NCBI RefSeq assembly: GCF_037076345.1
Contig: NZ_AP024702.1
Coordinates: forward strand, 1,736,001 to 1,800,000
Direction: 5' to 3'
Length of the DNA stretch: 64,000 nucleotides
Source: Haloferula helveola
Lineage (GTDB): Bacteria > Verrucomicrobiota > Verrucomicrobiia > Verrucomicrobiales > Akkermansiaceae
In this document: piece by piece, positions 16,701 through 25,711 of the stretch
Layout: each line of letters begins with the position of its first letter
Position numbering within the stretch: position 1 is the first letter of the stretch
Made by a program: the position numbers and the translations under genes
Notes under the pieces: model-generated
What the model was told of the DNA's origin: nothing
Database searches by the model: none
What the model saw: the letters and a program-made list of their open reading frames with translations, nothing else

Positions 16701-16880
16701 TCCGATCTTGCGGTCCGCCTTGTCGGTCTCGCCGATCAGCACGCCGTTCTCGACCCGCCAGAGCCGCGAATCGCCGTCCCAACCGTCGAGATTCTTGCCG
16801 TTGAAGATCTCTTTCGCCGCCGCGGCACCGGCAAACGTGAGGATGGAGAGAAATAGCGAAGAAGCGAGCTGTGGACGCAT
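13749..16880 (-). CDS. DUF1080 / beta-propeller / cytochrome c fusion protein
   Basis: This 1043-residue exported protein has a signal peptide (SSLFLSILTFAGAAAA) and then a DUF1080 (3-keto-disaccharide hydrolase-like, concanavalin fold) domain at about 23-217 (NGKNLDGWDG, GVLIGETDKADRKIGANTFL, NSGVQYRSK, WNEFKIVAEGN). A lysine/glycine linker (KAKGKGKGKPSKP) leads to a PQQ/sorbosone-dehydrogenase-like propeller (about 240-630: GRLICSDQYGGLYRV, RIWHRGALYVS-like strands, WIYFSAGNHTNPPQIDPG), helical repeats, and a C-terminal c-type cytochrome with heme motif C920-A-A-C-H924. The order fits PVC heme-binding sugar-degradation proteins, probably periplasmic oxidation or hydrolysis of glycans. It is divergent from the 1665-residue sulfatase. 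Confidence 0.88.
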   Translation of the reverse strand: MRPQLASSLFLSILTFAGAAAAKEIFNGKNLDGWDGDSRLWRVENGVLIGETDKADRKIGANTFLIWKGEVGDFTLTYKARAEGNNSGVQYRSKKVGDDGWVLGGYQMDLHPKDIYLGMLYEEKGRGIACTRGQKVTLSAGQKPKVTGKLPVPAADLAKWNEFKIVAEGNVLKHFVNGELAAEITDTDEQKRSMSGLLGLQLHAGPPMKVEFKDIDLSETKAKGKGKGKPSKPTGHGAMNGITVPEGFVVEKLFDVAKDQGSWVAITEDDKGRLICSDQYGGLYRVTLEGGPKVEPMNLKIGGSHGILWHRGALYVSVNEQVGGESGVYRITDSDGDGEVETISQILKLEGRGEHGPHALVPSPDGEWIYFSAGNHTNPPQIDPGFVPPVWGEDHLLTRRPDARGHARGRMAPGGWIARVRPDGTDWQLVSIGYRNQYDIAFNEEGDLFAYDADMEWDLGMPWYRPTRICHVVPGSEFGWRNGTGKWPAYFEDSMPPVVNIGPGSPTGFVSGKGAKFPAKYQKALYAFDWTFATVHAIHLEKDGAGYTGETDEFLSGNGLPLTDAVVGSDGAMYFMTGGRKTASALWKVSYVGDEDTSPVAYADQLPATVSLKGGTSGGVTADMEKVMAGLSSDNRTARYVARTTLERDYQAGLEGALNSGKPWPVIEGAIGLARTQGEAKKNAILQGLGKLDWSAMNNAQKLAWLRAMSLACIRGGGELNDAQRKFLIAKIDSSFPSTDDVLNRELCRVLSYLNAPGVVGRTLALMDAAGPEPAPDWADLASRNGRYGPTIKKMIENQPPSQVIHYIYCLRAVPGPWSLDERRRFFAWIERLKKMSGGASYGGFLNGLRDDAVAGATPEEQKAINDLPPPSHSDPFANLPPVKGPGRTWSVEEVVSVTEGNLEGRDPAKGKAMFQAGMCAACHRFGGEGGAAGPDLSLLAGRFGVKELAEAILDPSKEVSDQYHFEAFTRENGTQVIGRQVDEKDEKMIIAVNPFDFSQTEEVSRSELVSRKASPVSPMPAGLINSMNEDEVKDLFAYLLGK

Positions 16881-17052
16881 AGGAAACCTTACGCATAGGC
16901 AACTGAGGGCATTTCTGCAAACTCCGGATGATGACGGATTTTGAGAAATCGAGACATCCGACCGGTCCCTCGGGCGGTCAGGCCGATTTCCAGATTCCCG
17001 GCTAACGCCGGGGCCGATTCGGCATTATGTTCCCATCCCAATCCAAAAACCC

Positions 17053-20000
17053 ATGACGTCCCCTTCCCGAAGGAACCTGCCCGGTTCTTGCCCGACCCTT
17101 TCGACCCTCGCCAGCCTTGGACTTCTCGCGGTGTCGGCAACTGCCCAAACCACCCTGTTTTCGGCCGATTTCGAGTCCTCGACCGCCCCATCCATCGGGA
17201 CCGCCGACTACAACGTCAGCGGCACGACCGCCGTCGCCAGCTTGGCGAGCCTGTCGAGTTCCCCGGACCCGACCTTGGGAACGTCCTGCCTCGCGCTCGA
17301 CCGGAATCAGACCGGCCTGCTCGACGCCCGCCTCGACCTTTCGGGCCCCGCCAGCCTCGCGGGCGCCGACACGGTCACGCTGAGTTTCGACGTCGCAGCG
17401 ATCCGGACGAACGGCGAGGAGAAATCGACCATCATCACCGGCTATGACCTCACCAACCAGCCGGTCTTCGCGCTGGTCCTGGGTGACGCCAACTGCTTCG
17501 GCAACGCCGCCGCCGACCGCCAAAGGCCGGGCTACGAGGTCGCGGGACCGACCCGCCAACCCCTCCCGGGCACGGGATCTCCGGCGGCCTACTGGTGGGG
17601 CAACGGCGGCACCGGGACGGTCCTCGATGTCACCAAGGACGCCCATTTCGACGTCACCATCGGTGGGAGCAGCTGGACCGTCGCCAGCACCGACCAATCC
17701 GGCACCGCCTTCACCTCCGACCCGATCGCCAGCTACGATGGCGCCAGCCACAGCGAGCTCGCCTACCTGAGCATCACCACCTACACCGGCAACAATTTTG
17801 GTCTCTACTGGGACAACATCGAGGTCGTCGGCATCCCGGCAAGCGTCACGCCGGACACCTACGTCTGGACCGCCGCGGCGTCCGGCGGGGACGCTGTCTC
17901 ACTGTTCGGCGAGAACAACTGGTCGAAGGACGGCGACAACGTGACGCTCATTCCGCAGATCGACCCGGGTGTGCCGGTCAACCATGACCTCGTCGTCAAT
18001 GCCGGCACGCCGGGTGGCGGCGGCGCCGGTGGCTCGCTCGATCTCGGGATCGGTTCGCTGACCGTGAGCGGCGGGGTGACCCAGTTCGCCCTTGGCGGAG
18101 ACAACCGCATCCTCAACGGGCCGCTCACCATGAATGGCGGCACGGTCAACACCGAGGGATTGGGCCAGGTCACCGCGACCCTCAACGACGGCACCCTCGG
18201 GCTCGATGCCACCAGCCAGGCGCTCGACAACTCCACCGTGGACTTCCCCACCGGCTCGACCGCCACCTTGGCCTTCTTTTCCCTCGATCCGGAAACGGTC
18301 ATCGCCACGGAGCTCGGATCGGTCACGGTGGAGGGCAACCCGGCCGTCCAGTCGTCGAACGTCGCGGTCGTACCCGACGGCGCCGGCGGTTCAACCGTCA
18401 CGCCTTTCACCGGCGACCCCGATGGTGACAACGACAACATGGACGACGCGTGGGAAACCGTGAACTTCGGCGACACCTCGCGCGACGGCACGCTCGACCT
18501 CGATGACGACGGGCTGACCGACCTCGCCGAATTCAGTGCCGGAACCGATCCGAACAACCGGGATACCGACGGCGACCTCCTGCTCGACGGACAGGAAACG
18601 ACCACCGACCCAAACAACGACGACTCCGACGGCGACGGCTGTCCGGACGGATTCGAAGTCGCGAAGGGACTCGATCCAAACAATCCCGCCTCCAAGGTCG
18701 ACCGGCCGAACATCCTCTACATCTTCTGCGACGACCTCGGCTATGGCGACCTCGGCGTGCTTTTCCAAAACGCCAAGGGAGGAATGAAGCACAAGACCCC
18801 CTTCCTGGACACCATGGCGGCCGAGGGGCTCATCCTCGACCGGCACTACTGCCCGGCTCCGGTCTGTGCCCCTTCGCGCGGCTCGCTGCTGACCGGCATG
18901 CACCAGGGGCACGCTAACGTCCGCGACAACCAGTTCGACAAGGCGCTCGAGGACAACCACAACCTCGCCAGCGTACTGCGGGCGGCCGGCTACCGCACCG
19001 AGTTGGTCGGGAAGTATGGCCTCCAGGGTGGCGGCGGATCCCCGGCGGCATGGCCCGCCTACCCGACGAAGCGCGGCTTCGACGGGTTTTTCGGCTACGT
19101 CCGCCATGCCGACGGCCACACCCACTACCCGGACCACGTCACCGATTCCCGGGGCGTGAAGGAGCTCTACGACGGTGACCTCGAGATCTCCAGCCAGCTC
19201 GACAAGTGCTTCACCCCCGACCTTTTCACCGCCAAGGCCAAGCAGCTGATTATCGATGAGGTTGGCGACGGCGACAACGAGCCCTTCTTCATCTACCTCG
19301 CCTACGATACCCCGCACGCCGCTCTGCAGATCCCGACCGTCGCCTATCCCGGCTGGAACCCGGCCGACGACTTCGACGACTCGGGCTTCGGTGTCGGCGG
19401 CGGCGTGCTCTGGCAGGGAACTCCGGGATCGATGATCAACACCGCGACCGGCACCATCGATTCCTACCGACACCCGGACTACACCACCGCCGTAGGCAAC
19501 GCATGGACGGACGTCGAGGAGCGCTTCGCCACCCTCGTTCGCCGCATGGACGACTGCGTCGGCGACCTGCGCAAGACCCTTGAAGATCTCGGTATCGAGA
19601 ATGAAACGCTGATTGTCTTCTCCGCGGACAACGGCCCCCACACCGAGGACTACCTGACCAACGCCCAGACTTACGACGGTTCAAGCTACCAGCCGACCTC
19701 CTTCCAGTCCTACGGACCCTTCGAAGGCGTCAAGCGCGACTGCTGGGAGGGCGGGATCCGCCAGCCGACACTCGTCTGCTGGCCCGGCACGATCGCCGGA
19801 GGCTCGGTGAACGAGATGCCCGCCCAGCTCCATGACTGGCTCGCCACGCTTTCGAGCGTCGCCGGCTGGACGCCCCCGGCCCGCACCGACGGCGTCGACC
19901 TCACCCCGACGCTCACGGGCAGCGGAACTCAAAAGACCCCGACGACCTACATCGAGTATACCAACAGCGGATCGACGCCGAACTACGGCGACTTCCCGAA

Positions 20001-22050
20001 TCACGGAGGCACCACCCGCACCCAGTCCCAGGTGATCTTCCTCGATGATTACAAGGGCATCCGGAACAACCCGGGGGATGCCAACACCAACTTCGAAATC
20101 TACGACACCCGGCTCTCCGAAGATCCGGACGAGTCGGTCGACCTGTTTGTCTCACCGCCTCCCGGCATGGCGACCTATTTCACCGAGCTCCAGCAGCGGA
20201 TGAAGGATCGCGTTCTGCAGATCCGCCAACCCGACGGAAGTGCTGCTCGGCCCTACATGGATTCCACTCCGGTCCCGCCCGCCCCACCCTTGGCGGCCGC
20301 TCCCGGCGTCGAGTGGAAATCCTACAGCGGACTCTGGCCGTGGATTCCGGAGTTCGCTGATGAAACGGAAGTCACTTCAGGAACCGGCACCTTCCCCGAC
20401 CTCGCCGACCTGCCCGCCGGTCCTCTGGAGAACGGGCTGCTCTACTCCGGTTACATCTCGATCCCGACCACCGGGACTTGGACTTTCACCATGACTTCCG
20501 ACTCCGGAAGCTTCCTCCGCATTCACGACATCATGGTCGTCGATGACGACTTCAACCACGATGGCTCGGCGGCAACCGGGAGCGTGCTTCTCGAGGCCGG
20601 ACTCCACCCCTACCGGATCTACTACAAGAACGGTAGCGGCGCCGCGCCCCAGCTCGACATCGACTGGACCGGTCCTGGTGTTCCGACCGAAGCGCTGCCA
20701 TCTTCAGCCCTGTTCATCGCCGGAACTCCGGACCCGGAACCTGTCGGAGTCGACGACTCCGCCAGCGCTCCGGTCGACACCCCCATCCTGATCGACGTGC
20801 TCGCCAACGACATCGATGACGGCCTTCCGTCTCCGCTCACGATCCAGTCGGTCACCCAGCCCTCGGGCGGAACCGCCACCATCCAGAGCGGCTCGATCCT
20901 CTACACGCCGAATGCGGGCTTCGCGGGCCTCGACACCTTCAGCTACACACTGACCGACGGTCAGTTCACCGACACCGCCGAAGTCACGGTCACACTCAGT
21001 TTCCCCATCGACGACCTCTGGCTGCCGTTCAACGAGGGCTCGGGCGTCGCCGTCTACGATGCCGGCGGTTCGTTCGCCGGAGCGCTTACCGGCTCCGGCC
21101 CGGGCGACCCATGGGTCCTCGGAAACAGCGGCACGGCACTCGATCTCGATGGGGTGGATGACTCCATCCCCATCAGCCCTTCGATCTACACGCCACCGCT
21201 CGGCACCACCCCGCGCACCGTAACCGCATGGATCAAGGTCCCGGACGCCGCAACCACCCCGGGACTCGGATCCATCGTCTCGTGGGGCTCGAACGGCGGT
21301 GTGAACGGCAACAAGTGGCACTTCCGGCTTGAGGACGCCTCGCCCGGAACCGGCGCCTTGCGCGTCGAAGTGAAGGGCGGCTATCTCCGAGGCTCGACCG
21401 ATCTGCGGGACGACGAGTGGCACCACGTCGCGGTCGTTTTCCCTTCAGGCGGCAGCAATGTCACCGACTGCATTCTCTACGTCGACGGCGTTGCCGAGAC
21501 TCCCGGCGCCTCGAGCTCCCAAGCGATGAATACCGCTCTGGCCGGCGGACTCGTGGTCGGCATGGACGACCAGAACCGCCACTTTCAAGGCCTGCTGGAT
21601 GAAGTGCGCATCTACGACCGGGCGCTTTCGGCAGGAGAGATTGCCACGCAGTTCTCGGTCGACAACCAGACGGGTGCCGCGTGGCACGCCCGCTACTTCG
21701 GAGATGCGGCGATCGATTGGAACACCGACGACGACGGCGACACGCTGACCCGCCTGCTGGAGTTCGGACTCGTCGGAAACCCGCACATCGCTTCGCTTGC
21801 CCCGCTGCCGGTGCTGACGCTCGAAGGAGGCATCGCGAAGCTCGCCTTCGACAAGCCCCTCGATGGCTTCCACAACCTTGTCTACACCATCGAGGACTCG
21901 CTCAATCTGACGACTTGGAACCCGTTCGCGGCCACCATTGACAGCAGCTCGCCCGGTCCGTTTCCGCAGACCGAGTCGGTGATCTTCAATGCAGGCGACG
22001 GCACTCTCGACCGTCGTTTCCTGCACCTGAAGATCGAACTGGCTCCGTAG
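17053..22050 (+). CDS. Giant secreted multidomain sulfatase (type I, formylglycine)
   Basis: This protein has 1665 residues. A signal peptide is followed by a beta-rich N-terminal module (about 33-265), a Gly/Thr-rich passenger-like stretch (270-450) and thrombospondin-type-3-like calcium repeats (455-540: DPDGDNDNMDD, DLDDDGLTD, DSDGDGCPD). The sulfatase domain (about 551-1060) has metal ligands D560-D561 and the maturation motif C605-A-P-S-R609, where the Cys becomes formylglycine. A PA14-like domain follows (about 1080-1225), then a cadherin-like VCBS/Big_9 repeat (1228-1320), a LamG-type concanavalin domain (1325-1550) and a C-terminal tail. The lectin-like modules suggest binding of large sulfated polysaccharides. 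Converges on the sialate esterase gene with 10 bases between. Confidence 0.92.
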   Translation: MTSPSRRNLPGSCPTLSTLASLGLLAVSATAQTTLFSADFESSTAPSIGTADYNVSGTTAVASLASLSSSPDPTLGTSCLALDRNQTGLLDARLDLSGPASLAGADTVTLSFDVAAIRTNGEEKSTIITGYDLTNQPVFALVLGDANCFGNAAADRQRPGYEVAGPTRQPLPGTGSPAAYWWGNGGTGTVLDVTKDAHFDVTIGGSSWTVASTDQSGTAFTSDPIASYDGASHSELAYLSITTYTGNNFGLYWDNIEVVGIPASVTPDTYVWTAAASGGDAVSLFGENNWSKDGDNVTLIPQIDPGVPVNHDLVVNAGTPGGGGAGGSLDLGIGSLTVSGGVTQFALGGDNRILNGPLTMNGGTVNTEGLGQVTATLNDGTLGLDATSQALDNSTVDFPTGSTATLAFFSLDPETVIATELGSVTVEGNPAVQSSNVAVVPDGAGGSTVTPFTGDPDGDNDNMDDAWETVNFGDTSRDGTLDLDDDGLTDLAEFSAGTDPNNRDTDGDLLLDGQETTTDPNNDDSDGDGCPDGFEVAKGLDPNNPASKVDRPNILYIFCDDLGYGDLGVLFQNAKGGMKHKTPFLDTMAAEGLILDRHYCPAPVCAPSRGSLLTGMHQGHANVRDNQFDKALEDNHNLASVLRAAGYRTELVGKYGLQGGGGSPAAWPAYPTKRGFDGFFGYVRHADGHTHYPDHVTDSRGVKELYDGDLEISSQLDKCFTPDLFTAKAKQLIIDEVGDGDNEPFFIYLAYDTPHAALQIPTVAYPGWNPADDFDDSGFGVGGGVLWQGTPGSMINTATGTIDSYRHPDYTTAVGNAWTDVEERFATLVRRMDDCVGDLRKTLEDLGIENETLIVFSADNGPHTEDYLTNAQTYDGSSYQPTSFQSYGPFEGVKRDCWEGGIRQPTLVCWPGTIAGGSVNEMPAQLHDWLATLSSVAGWTPPARTDGVDLTPTLTGSGTQKTPTTYIEYTNSGSTPNYGDFPNHGGTTRTQSQVIFLDDYKGIRNNPGDANTNFEIYDTRLSEDPDESVDLFVSPPPGMATYFTELQQRMKDRVLQIRQPDGSAARPYMDSTPVPPAPPLAAAPGVEWKSYSGLWPWIPEFADETEVTSGTGTFPDLADLPAGPLENGLLYSGYISIPTTGTWTFTMTSDSGSFLRIHDIMVVDDDFNHDGSAATGSVLLEAGLHPYRIYYKNGSGAAPQLDIDWTGPGVPTEALPSSALFIAGTPDPEPVGVDDSASAPVDTPILIDVLANDIDDGLPSPLTIQSVTQPSGGTATIQSGSILYTPNAGFAGLDTFSYTLTDGQFTDTAEVTVTLSFPIDDLWLPFNEGSGVAVYDAGGSFAGALTGSGPGDPWVLGNSGTALDLDGVDDSIPISPSIYTPPLGTTPRTVTAWIKVPDAATTPGLGSIVSWGSNGGVNGNKWHFRLEDASPGTGALRVEVKGGYLRGSTDLRDDEWHHVAVVFPSGGSNVTDCILYVDGVAETPGASSSQAMNTALAGGLVVGMDDQNRHFQGLLDEVRIYDRALSAGEIATQFSVDNQTGAAWHARYFGDAAIDWNTDDDGDTLTRLLEFGLVGNPHIASLAPLPVLTLEGGIAKLAFDKPLDGFHNLVYTIEDSLNLTTWNPFAATIDSSSPGPFPQTESVIFNAGDGTLDRRFLHLKIELAP

Positions 22051-22060
22051 CGCTCGCCGT

Positions 22061-23929
22061 TCAGTTCTCCGAGTTCTCTTCGATCAGGGCCTCTGCATTG
22101 CGAATCTGGCGCTGGAGGTCCTGCTCGCGAAGAGCCTTCTGAAGCTTGCCGCGGTCAGCCCGCGGATTTTCTCCAGCCTTCTCGTCGAGCACGCCGAGCG
22201 GCGCCTCCTCCATCGCCCAGTCGTCGCTGCGCTGGGTGGGAAGCGGAATGTCGGTGTTTCCGGTAGGCTGCACGTTGCCCATCGGGTTCCGCGCCCAGGC
22301 GTAGCGGAAGTGGACCGGCTTCGAAACCAACGGGCTGGTGAGCACGATCGCCTTGTTGTCCTTGCGGTCGCGGCCGCGGTCATCCTTCCCGATCACCAGC
22401 GAATCCGCCGTCGCCGGATGGAACCTCCGGTCCTCACCGGCGATCGCGAAGCCCTCGATACCGCCGCCATCGTCCACGCCACCGACCGACTGGTCGAAAT
22501 TGAGCACGATGCGGCCGTCCTCGACTTTCATCTCCTCGATCACCGGCGGCTTCCACCGGAGCTCGCGGTCGAAGCCATACTCGGTCGCCAGCGCCCAGCG
22601 GGCGATCCTCTCCCCGGCGGGGAACTTGAGTTGCGGATGATACCACCGGCGCCGCAGGTCGTAGGTGCTGGTGAAGCCGATATTCTCATCACCCGCCTCG
22701 ACCATTTCGGCGTAGGTCTGATGCTGCGCCTCGCGAATGAACGGCCCCGCGTCGAGCATCAGCTCGCTAAAATTCGTCAGGTCCTGTTTGTCGCCGGCCG
22801 TGCAGAGGGAGAGGATTCCGAACGGCATCTCCGGATCGCCGAAGGCCGCCCGCCATGCCTTGATCATCTCGGGGAAGACGTCGCGATACATCCGCGCACC
22901 CTCGGTGCCGCTGAAGCAGTTGTTGAATCCCTGGTGGAAGATCGCGCCCTTCGCCGCGAGCCCCTCAAGCGGGCCGATCATGCCGGCGTAACAACTCCCG
23001 GGGCGATTGTGGTCCATCGCCGGTCCCGGCTTCAGATCGGTAGGCTCGGTGCGGTTTGCCGGGATTTCCTTCCCCTCGCTTTTCATCTTCTCGACCCACT
23101 GCTGGTGCTTGGCGACGCGGCTCGCCAGATCCTCCTGCGGATCGAATGCGGCCACCTTCTCGTCCCACTCCGCCAGCATCGTCTTCACCGGCTCGGAGTC
23201 CATTTTCCGCAGCACCGGATCCGGGGTCCAGGCCTCGACGGTCGTGCCGCCTCGCGAAACGTCGATCACCCCGATCGGAATCTGGCTGGCCATGTGAACC
23301 CGGCGCGCGAACACGTAGCCGATGGCGGACAACTCCTTGACGATCTCCGGCGAGCAGACGTCCCAGTCTCCCTTCCGGAAGTGGCGGCTCGACCAGGAAC
23401 TCCACTGATGCAGCCTCTCGAAGCCCTTCTGTTTCTCCGGAGTTCCAACCGCCGGAATCGTCAGAATGCGGATCTGCGGGTAGTGCGCGGAAACCATCTC
23501 GAGGTTGCCGTTCTGCACCTTGCCCACTTCGAACTCCATGTTGCTCTGGCCACCGAGCACCCAGACGTCGCCGAACAGGATGTTCTCGAGTTCGAGGGTC
23601 TTCGAGGCTCCCTTGACGCTCATCTTCACCGGGTCGGCGCTGGCGGGCATCGCAGGAAAGGTCACTTTCCATGACCTATCATCGGCCGCGGCCGATTCCT
23701 GCGACTGACCGGCCAGCGTCACCGTCACCTTCTCGCCGGGGGCCGCCCAGCCCCAGATCGAGAACGGCTTGTCCCGCTGGAGCACCATGTTCGACTGGAA
23801 CAGGTTGTGGAGAAAGAGCCCGTCACCGATTGCCGGCACCTCGACCACGTCCTCCTTTGGCATCGGTTGCGCGATCGCCGGCGCCACGAGGGCTGCCAGC
23901 ACACAAAGGGTCACTTTTCCAAGTTTCAT
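22061..23929 (-). CDS. Sialate O-acetylesterase family carbohydrate esterase
   Basis: This 622-residue protein has a signal peptide (VTLCVLAALVAPAIAQ). Its SGNH/GDSL-type esterase core has the catalytic serine S129 in DVWVLGGQSNMEFEV; further family marks are FLHNLFQSNMVLQRDKPFSIWG, AAPGEKVTVTLAGQ, PIGVIDVSRGGTTVEAWTP and GAIFHQGFNNCF. Family members remove O-acetyl groups from sialic acids or plant polysaccharides. The frame extends to 24205, but the ATG at 23929 fits the leader and leaves a 71-base gap to the upstream sulfatase. The neighbours point to degradation of decorated polysaccharides rather than host sialic acid. GGQSN precedes the usual oxyanion residues. Confidence 0.9.
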   Translation of the reverse strand: MKLGKVTLCVLAALVAPAIAQPMPKEDVVEVPAIGDGLFLHNLFQSNMVLQRDKPFSIWGWAAPGEKVTVTLAGQSQESAAADDRSWKVTFPAMPASADPVKMSVKGASKTLELENILFGDVWVLGGQSNMEFEVGKVQNGNLEMVSAHYPQIRILTIPAVGTPEKQKGFERLHQWSSWSSRHFRKGDWDVCSPEIVKELSAIGYVFARRVHMASQIPIGVIDVSRGGTTVEAWTPDPVLRKMDSEPVKTMLAEWDEKVAAFDPQEDLASRVAKHQQWVEKMKSEGKEIPANRTEPTDLKPGPAMDHNRPGSCYAGMIGPLEGLAAKGAIFHQGFNNCFSGTEGARMYRDVFPEMIKAWRAAFGDPEMPFGILSLCTAGDKQDLTNFSELMLDAGPFIREAQHQTYAEMVEAGDENIGFTSTYDLRRRWYHPQLKFPAGERIARWALATEYGFDRELRWKPPVIEEMKVEDGRIVLNFDQSVGGVDDGGGIEGFAIAGEDRRFHPATADSLVIGKDDRGRDRKDNKAIVLTSPLVSKPVHFRYAWARNPMGNVQPTGNTDIPLPTQRSDDWAMEEAPLGVLDEKAGENPRADRGKLQKALREQDLQRQIRNAEALIEENSEN

Positions 23930-24000
23930 CGCGGCCCATACGGGACCCGAACTGGAAGTGTTTCCGATCCAATGGTCGCCCAACCTTACCCAAAAGGGGT

Positions 24001-25395
24001 CTAGTTTTCGGCAGACTCGGCGGGAGTGACTTCCTTCACCCAATCCGCGTGGAGGGTCGCCAGTTCCTTCGCGAGTTCCGGCTGTTCCTCGAGATGGTTT
24101 TTCCGCTCCGGTTCGGGGCCCGCAAGGTTTCCTAGAAACTCCGGGTCCGCCCCCTGGCCCATCAGCTTCCAATCGCCCCGACGGACCGCCCAGGCCCCGC
24201 GCCACTGCCAGTGCAGGACTTCGTGCCAGTCCGCCCCGGACTCCGAACGAATGCCGGACACCAGGCTCTTGCCATCGAGCTTCACCGTTGGCGGTGCGAC
24301 GTCACACAGCTCGAGAATGGTCGGCATCCAGTCCATCGCGGTGACCGCCCCGTCCCGGACGATTCCACCCGGCAAGCCCGCCGGATAGGAAAGCACGGCG
24401 GGGACCCGGATTCCTCCTTCGAAGAACGTTCCCTTGTTGCCCCGCCACTTGCCGGTGTTGCCGCCGCCACCGTTCGCGCCGTAGTTCGCGCCTTCGGGCA
24501 GCCCGCTGCTGTGGTCCTTGCCACGGATCCGGTAGTCCTCGATCGAATGCCCGTTGTCGCTCATGAAGACGACGATCGTGTTGTCGCGAAGTCCATGTCT
24601 TTCAAGTCGCGAAAGGATCCGGCCCATCCGGTCATCGGTGGTCGAAACCATCTGCGCATAGGCTCGCCGGGGCATCGGCAGGTCCTTGTAGCGCTCTTCG
24701 AATTTCTTATCCGCCTGCTCCGGGTAGTGAGGGATGTTGAAGGCGACGTAGAGGAAGAACGGGCGTTCCTTGTTTTGATCGACGAATCGCAGCGCGCGCT
24801 CGGTGATCAGATCGGGGAAATACTCATCCCGCATGAAGACCTCCTTTGTTCCTTCGTAGAGATCGTGGAAGCCGTTCCCGTGGAGGGCGTGATGGTTGAA
24901 GTTGTCGATGAACCCGCCGCGCAGTCCGAAGAACTCATCGAAGCCCTGCTCGGTCGGACCGTGTTTGAAGTCCGCTCCGAGATGCCATTTCCCGAAGAGT
25001 GCGGTGCGGTAACCCGCGCCACCGAGCACCTCGGCCAGCGTGACTTCCTCGCGGGCCATGTTGACCCCGAAACGGCCGTCTTTCGCATTCGCTTGGGTCC
25101 ATTGTTCCACCCCGCCGCGCTGGGGGTAGCGGCCGGTCATCAGCATCGCCCGGGCCGGACAACAAACCGTGTGGGCATAGGCCTGGGTGAAGCGAACGCC
25201 GGTCTCCGCCAGCCGGTCGATCGTCGGGGTATACAGGTCCTCCGAACCGAAGCAGTTCGCGTCGAGCGTTCCTTGGTCATCGGTGAAAAAGATGACCACG
25301 TTCGGCTTGCGGTTTTCGGCGGCGAGCGCGGCCGGAATCACCGCGACCGCGGCCAGCCCGACGATTGCCTTCAGGAAGATCGGCATGCCTTTCAA
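24001..25395 (-). CDS. Secreted sulfatase (type I, C-C-P-A-R motif)
   Basis: This 464-residue protein has a signal peptide (FLKAIVGLAAVAVIPAALA). The sulfatase fold is visible as NVVIFFTDDQGTLDANCFG with metal ligands D39-D40, the formylglycine motif C78-C-P-A-R82 followed by AMLMTGRYP, YRTALFGKWHLG with the catalytic Lys and His, and DNTIVVFMSDNGHS. It has the length of single-domain arylsulfatases and no lectin module. A second start at residue 4 is possible. It follows the DUF4177 gene by 21 bases and precedes the sialate esterase, suggesting a co-transcribed glycan-degradation set. Substrate unknown. Confidence 0.92.
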   Translation of the reverse strand: MKGMPIFLKAIVGLAAVAVIPAALAAENRKPNVVIFFTDDQGTLDANCFGSEDLYTPTIDRLAETGVRFTQAYAHTVCCPARAMLMTGRYPQRGGVEQWTQANAKDGRFGVNMAREEVTLAEVLGGAGYRTALFGKWHLGADFKHGPTEQGFDEFFGLRGGFIDNFNHHALHGNGFHDLYEGTKEVFMRDEYFPDLITERALRFVDQNKERPFFLYVAFNIPHYPEQADKKFEERYKDLPMPRRAYAQMVSTTDDRMGRILSRLERHGLRDNTIVVFMSDNGHSIEDYRIRGKDHSSGLPEGANYGANGGGGNTGKWRGNKGTFFEGGIRVPAVLSYPAGLPGGIVRDGAVTAMDWMPTILELCDVAPPTVKLDGKSLVSGIRSESGADWHEVLHWQWRGAWAVRRGDWKLMGQGADPEFLGNLAGPEPERKNHLEEQPELAKELATLHADWVKEVTPAESAEN

Positions 25396-25416
25396 TGAAT
25401 CGGCGCCCTCACCGGT

Positions 25417-25638
25417 TCAATCACCGAGTGCCGCGGGGCGCTTGAAGAAGAGCGCGATTCGCTTCGTCCCGACGCTCCCGTCCGACACAGGGATGGCGGA
25501 AACCAGCTCGAATCCGTCCCTGCCCAACTCATTCATCCGCGCATCCACTTCGGAGGTCTGGATCACTCCGCGCGAACCCCATCCGCCGGTCTCGATGACC
25601 AGCGACCGGTGTTCCCATCTGCTGTTTTCTGCATCCAT
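25417..25638 (-). CDS. DUF4177-type small protein
   Basis: This 73-residue protein matches the compact DUF4177 pattern: an N-terminal strand WEHRSLVIET, a middle helix (ARMNELGRDGFELVSAIPV) and a final strand IALFFKRP. The function of the family is unknown. The gene lies just upstream of a sulfatase on the same strand (21 bases) and 73 bases downstream of the DUF3109-like gene. No signal peptide is visible, so it is cytoplasmic. Confidence 0.7.
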   Translation of the reverse strand: MDAENSRWEHRSLVIETGGWGSRGVIQTSEVDARMNELGRDGFELVSAIPVSDGSVGTKRIALFFKRPAALGD

Positions 25639-25711
25639 GATTTCAACCAGAGGCTGCTCCGGTCCGAACCTCCACGACCACTACAATGAAGGCGCGAATT
25701 CCCAGCGGAGA

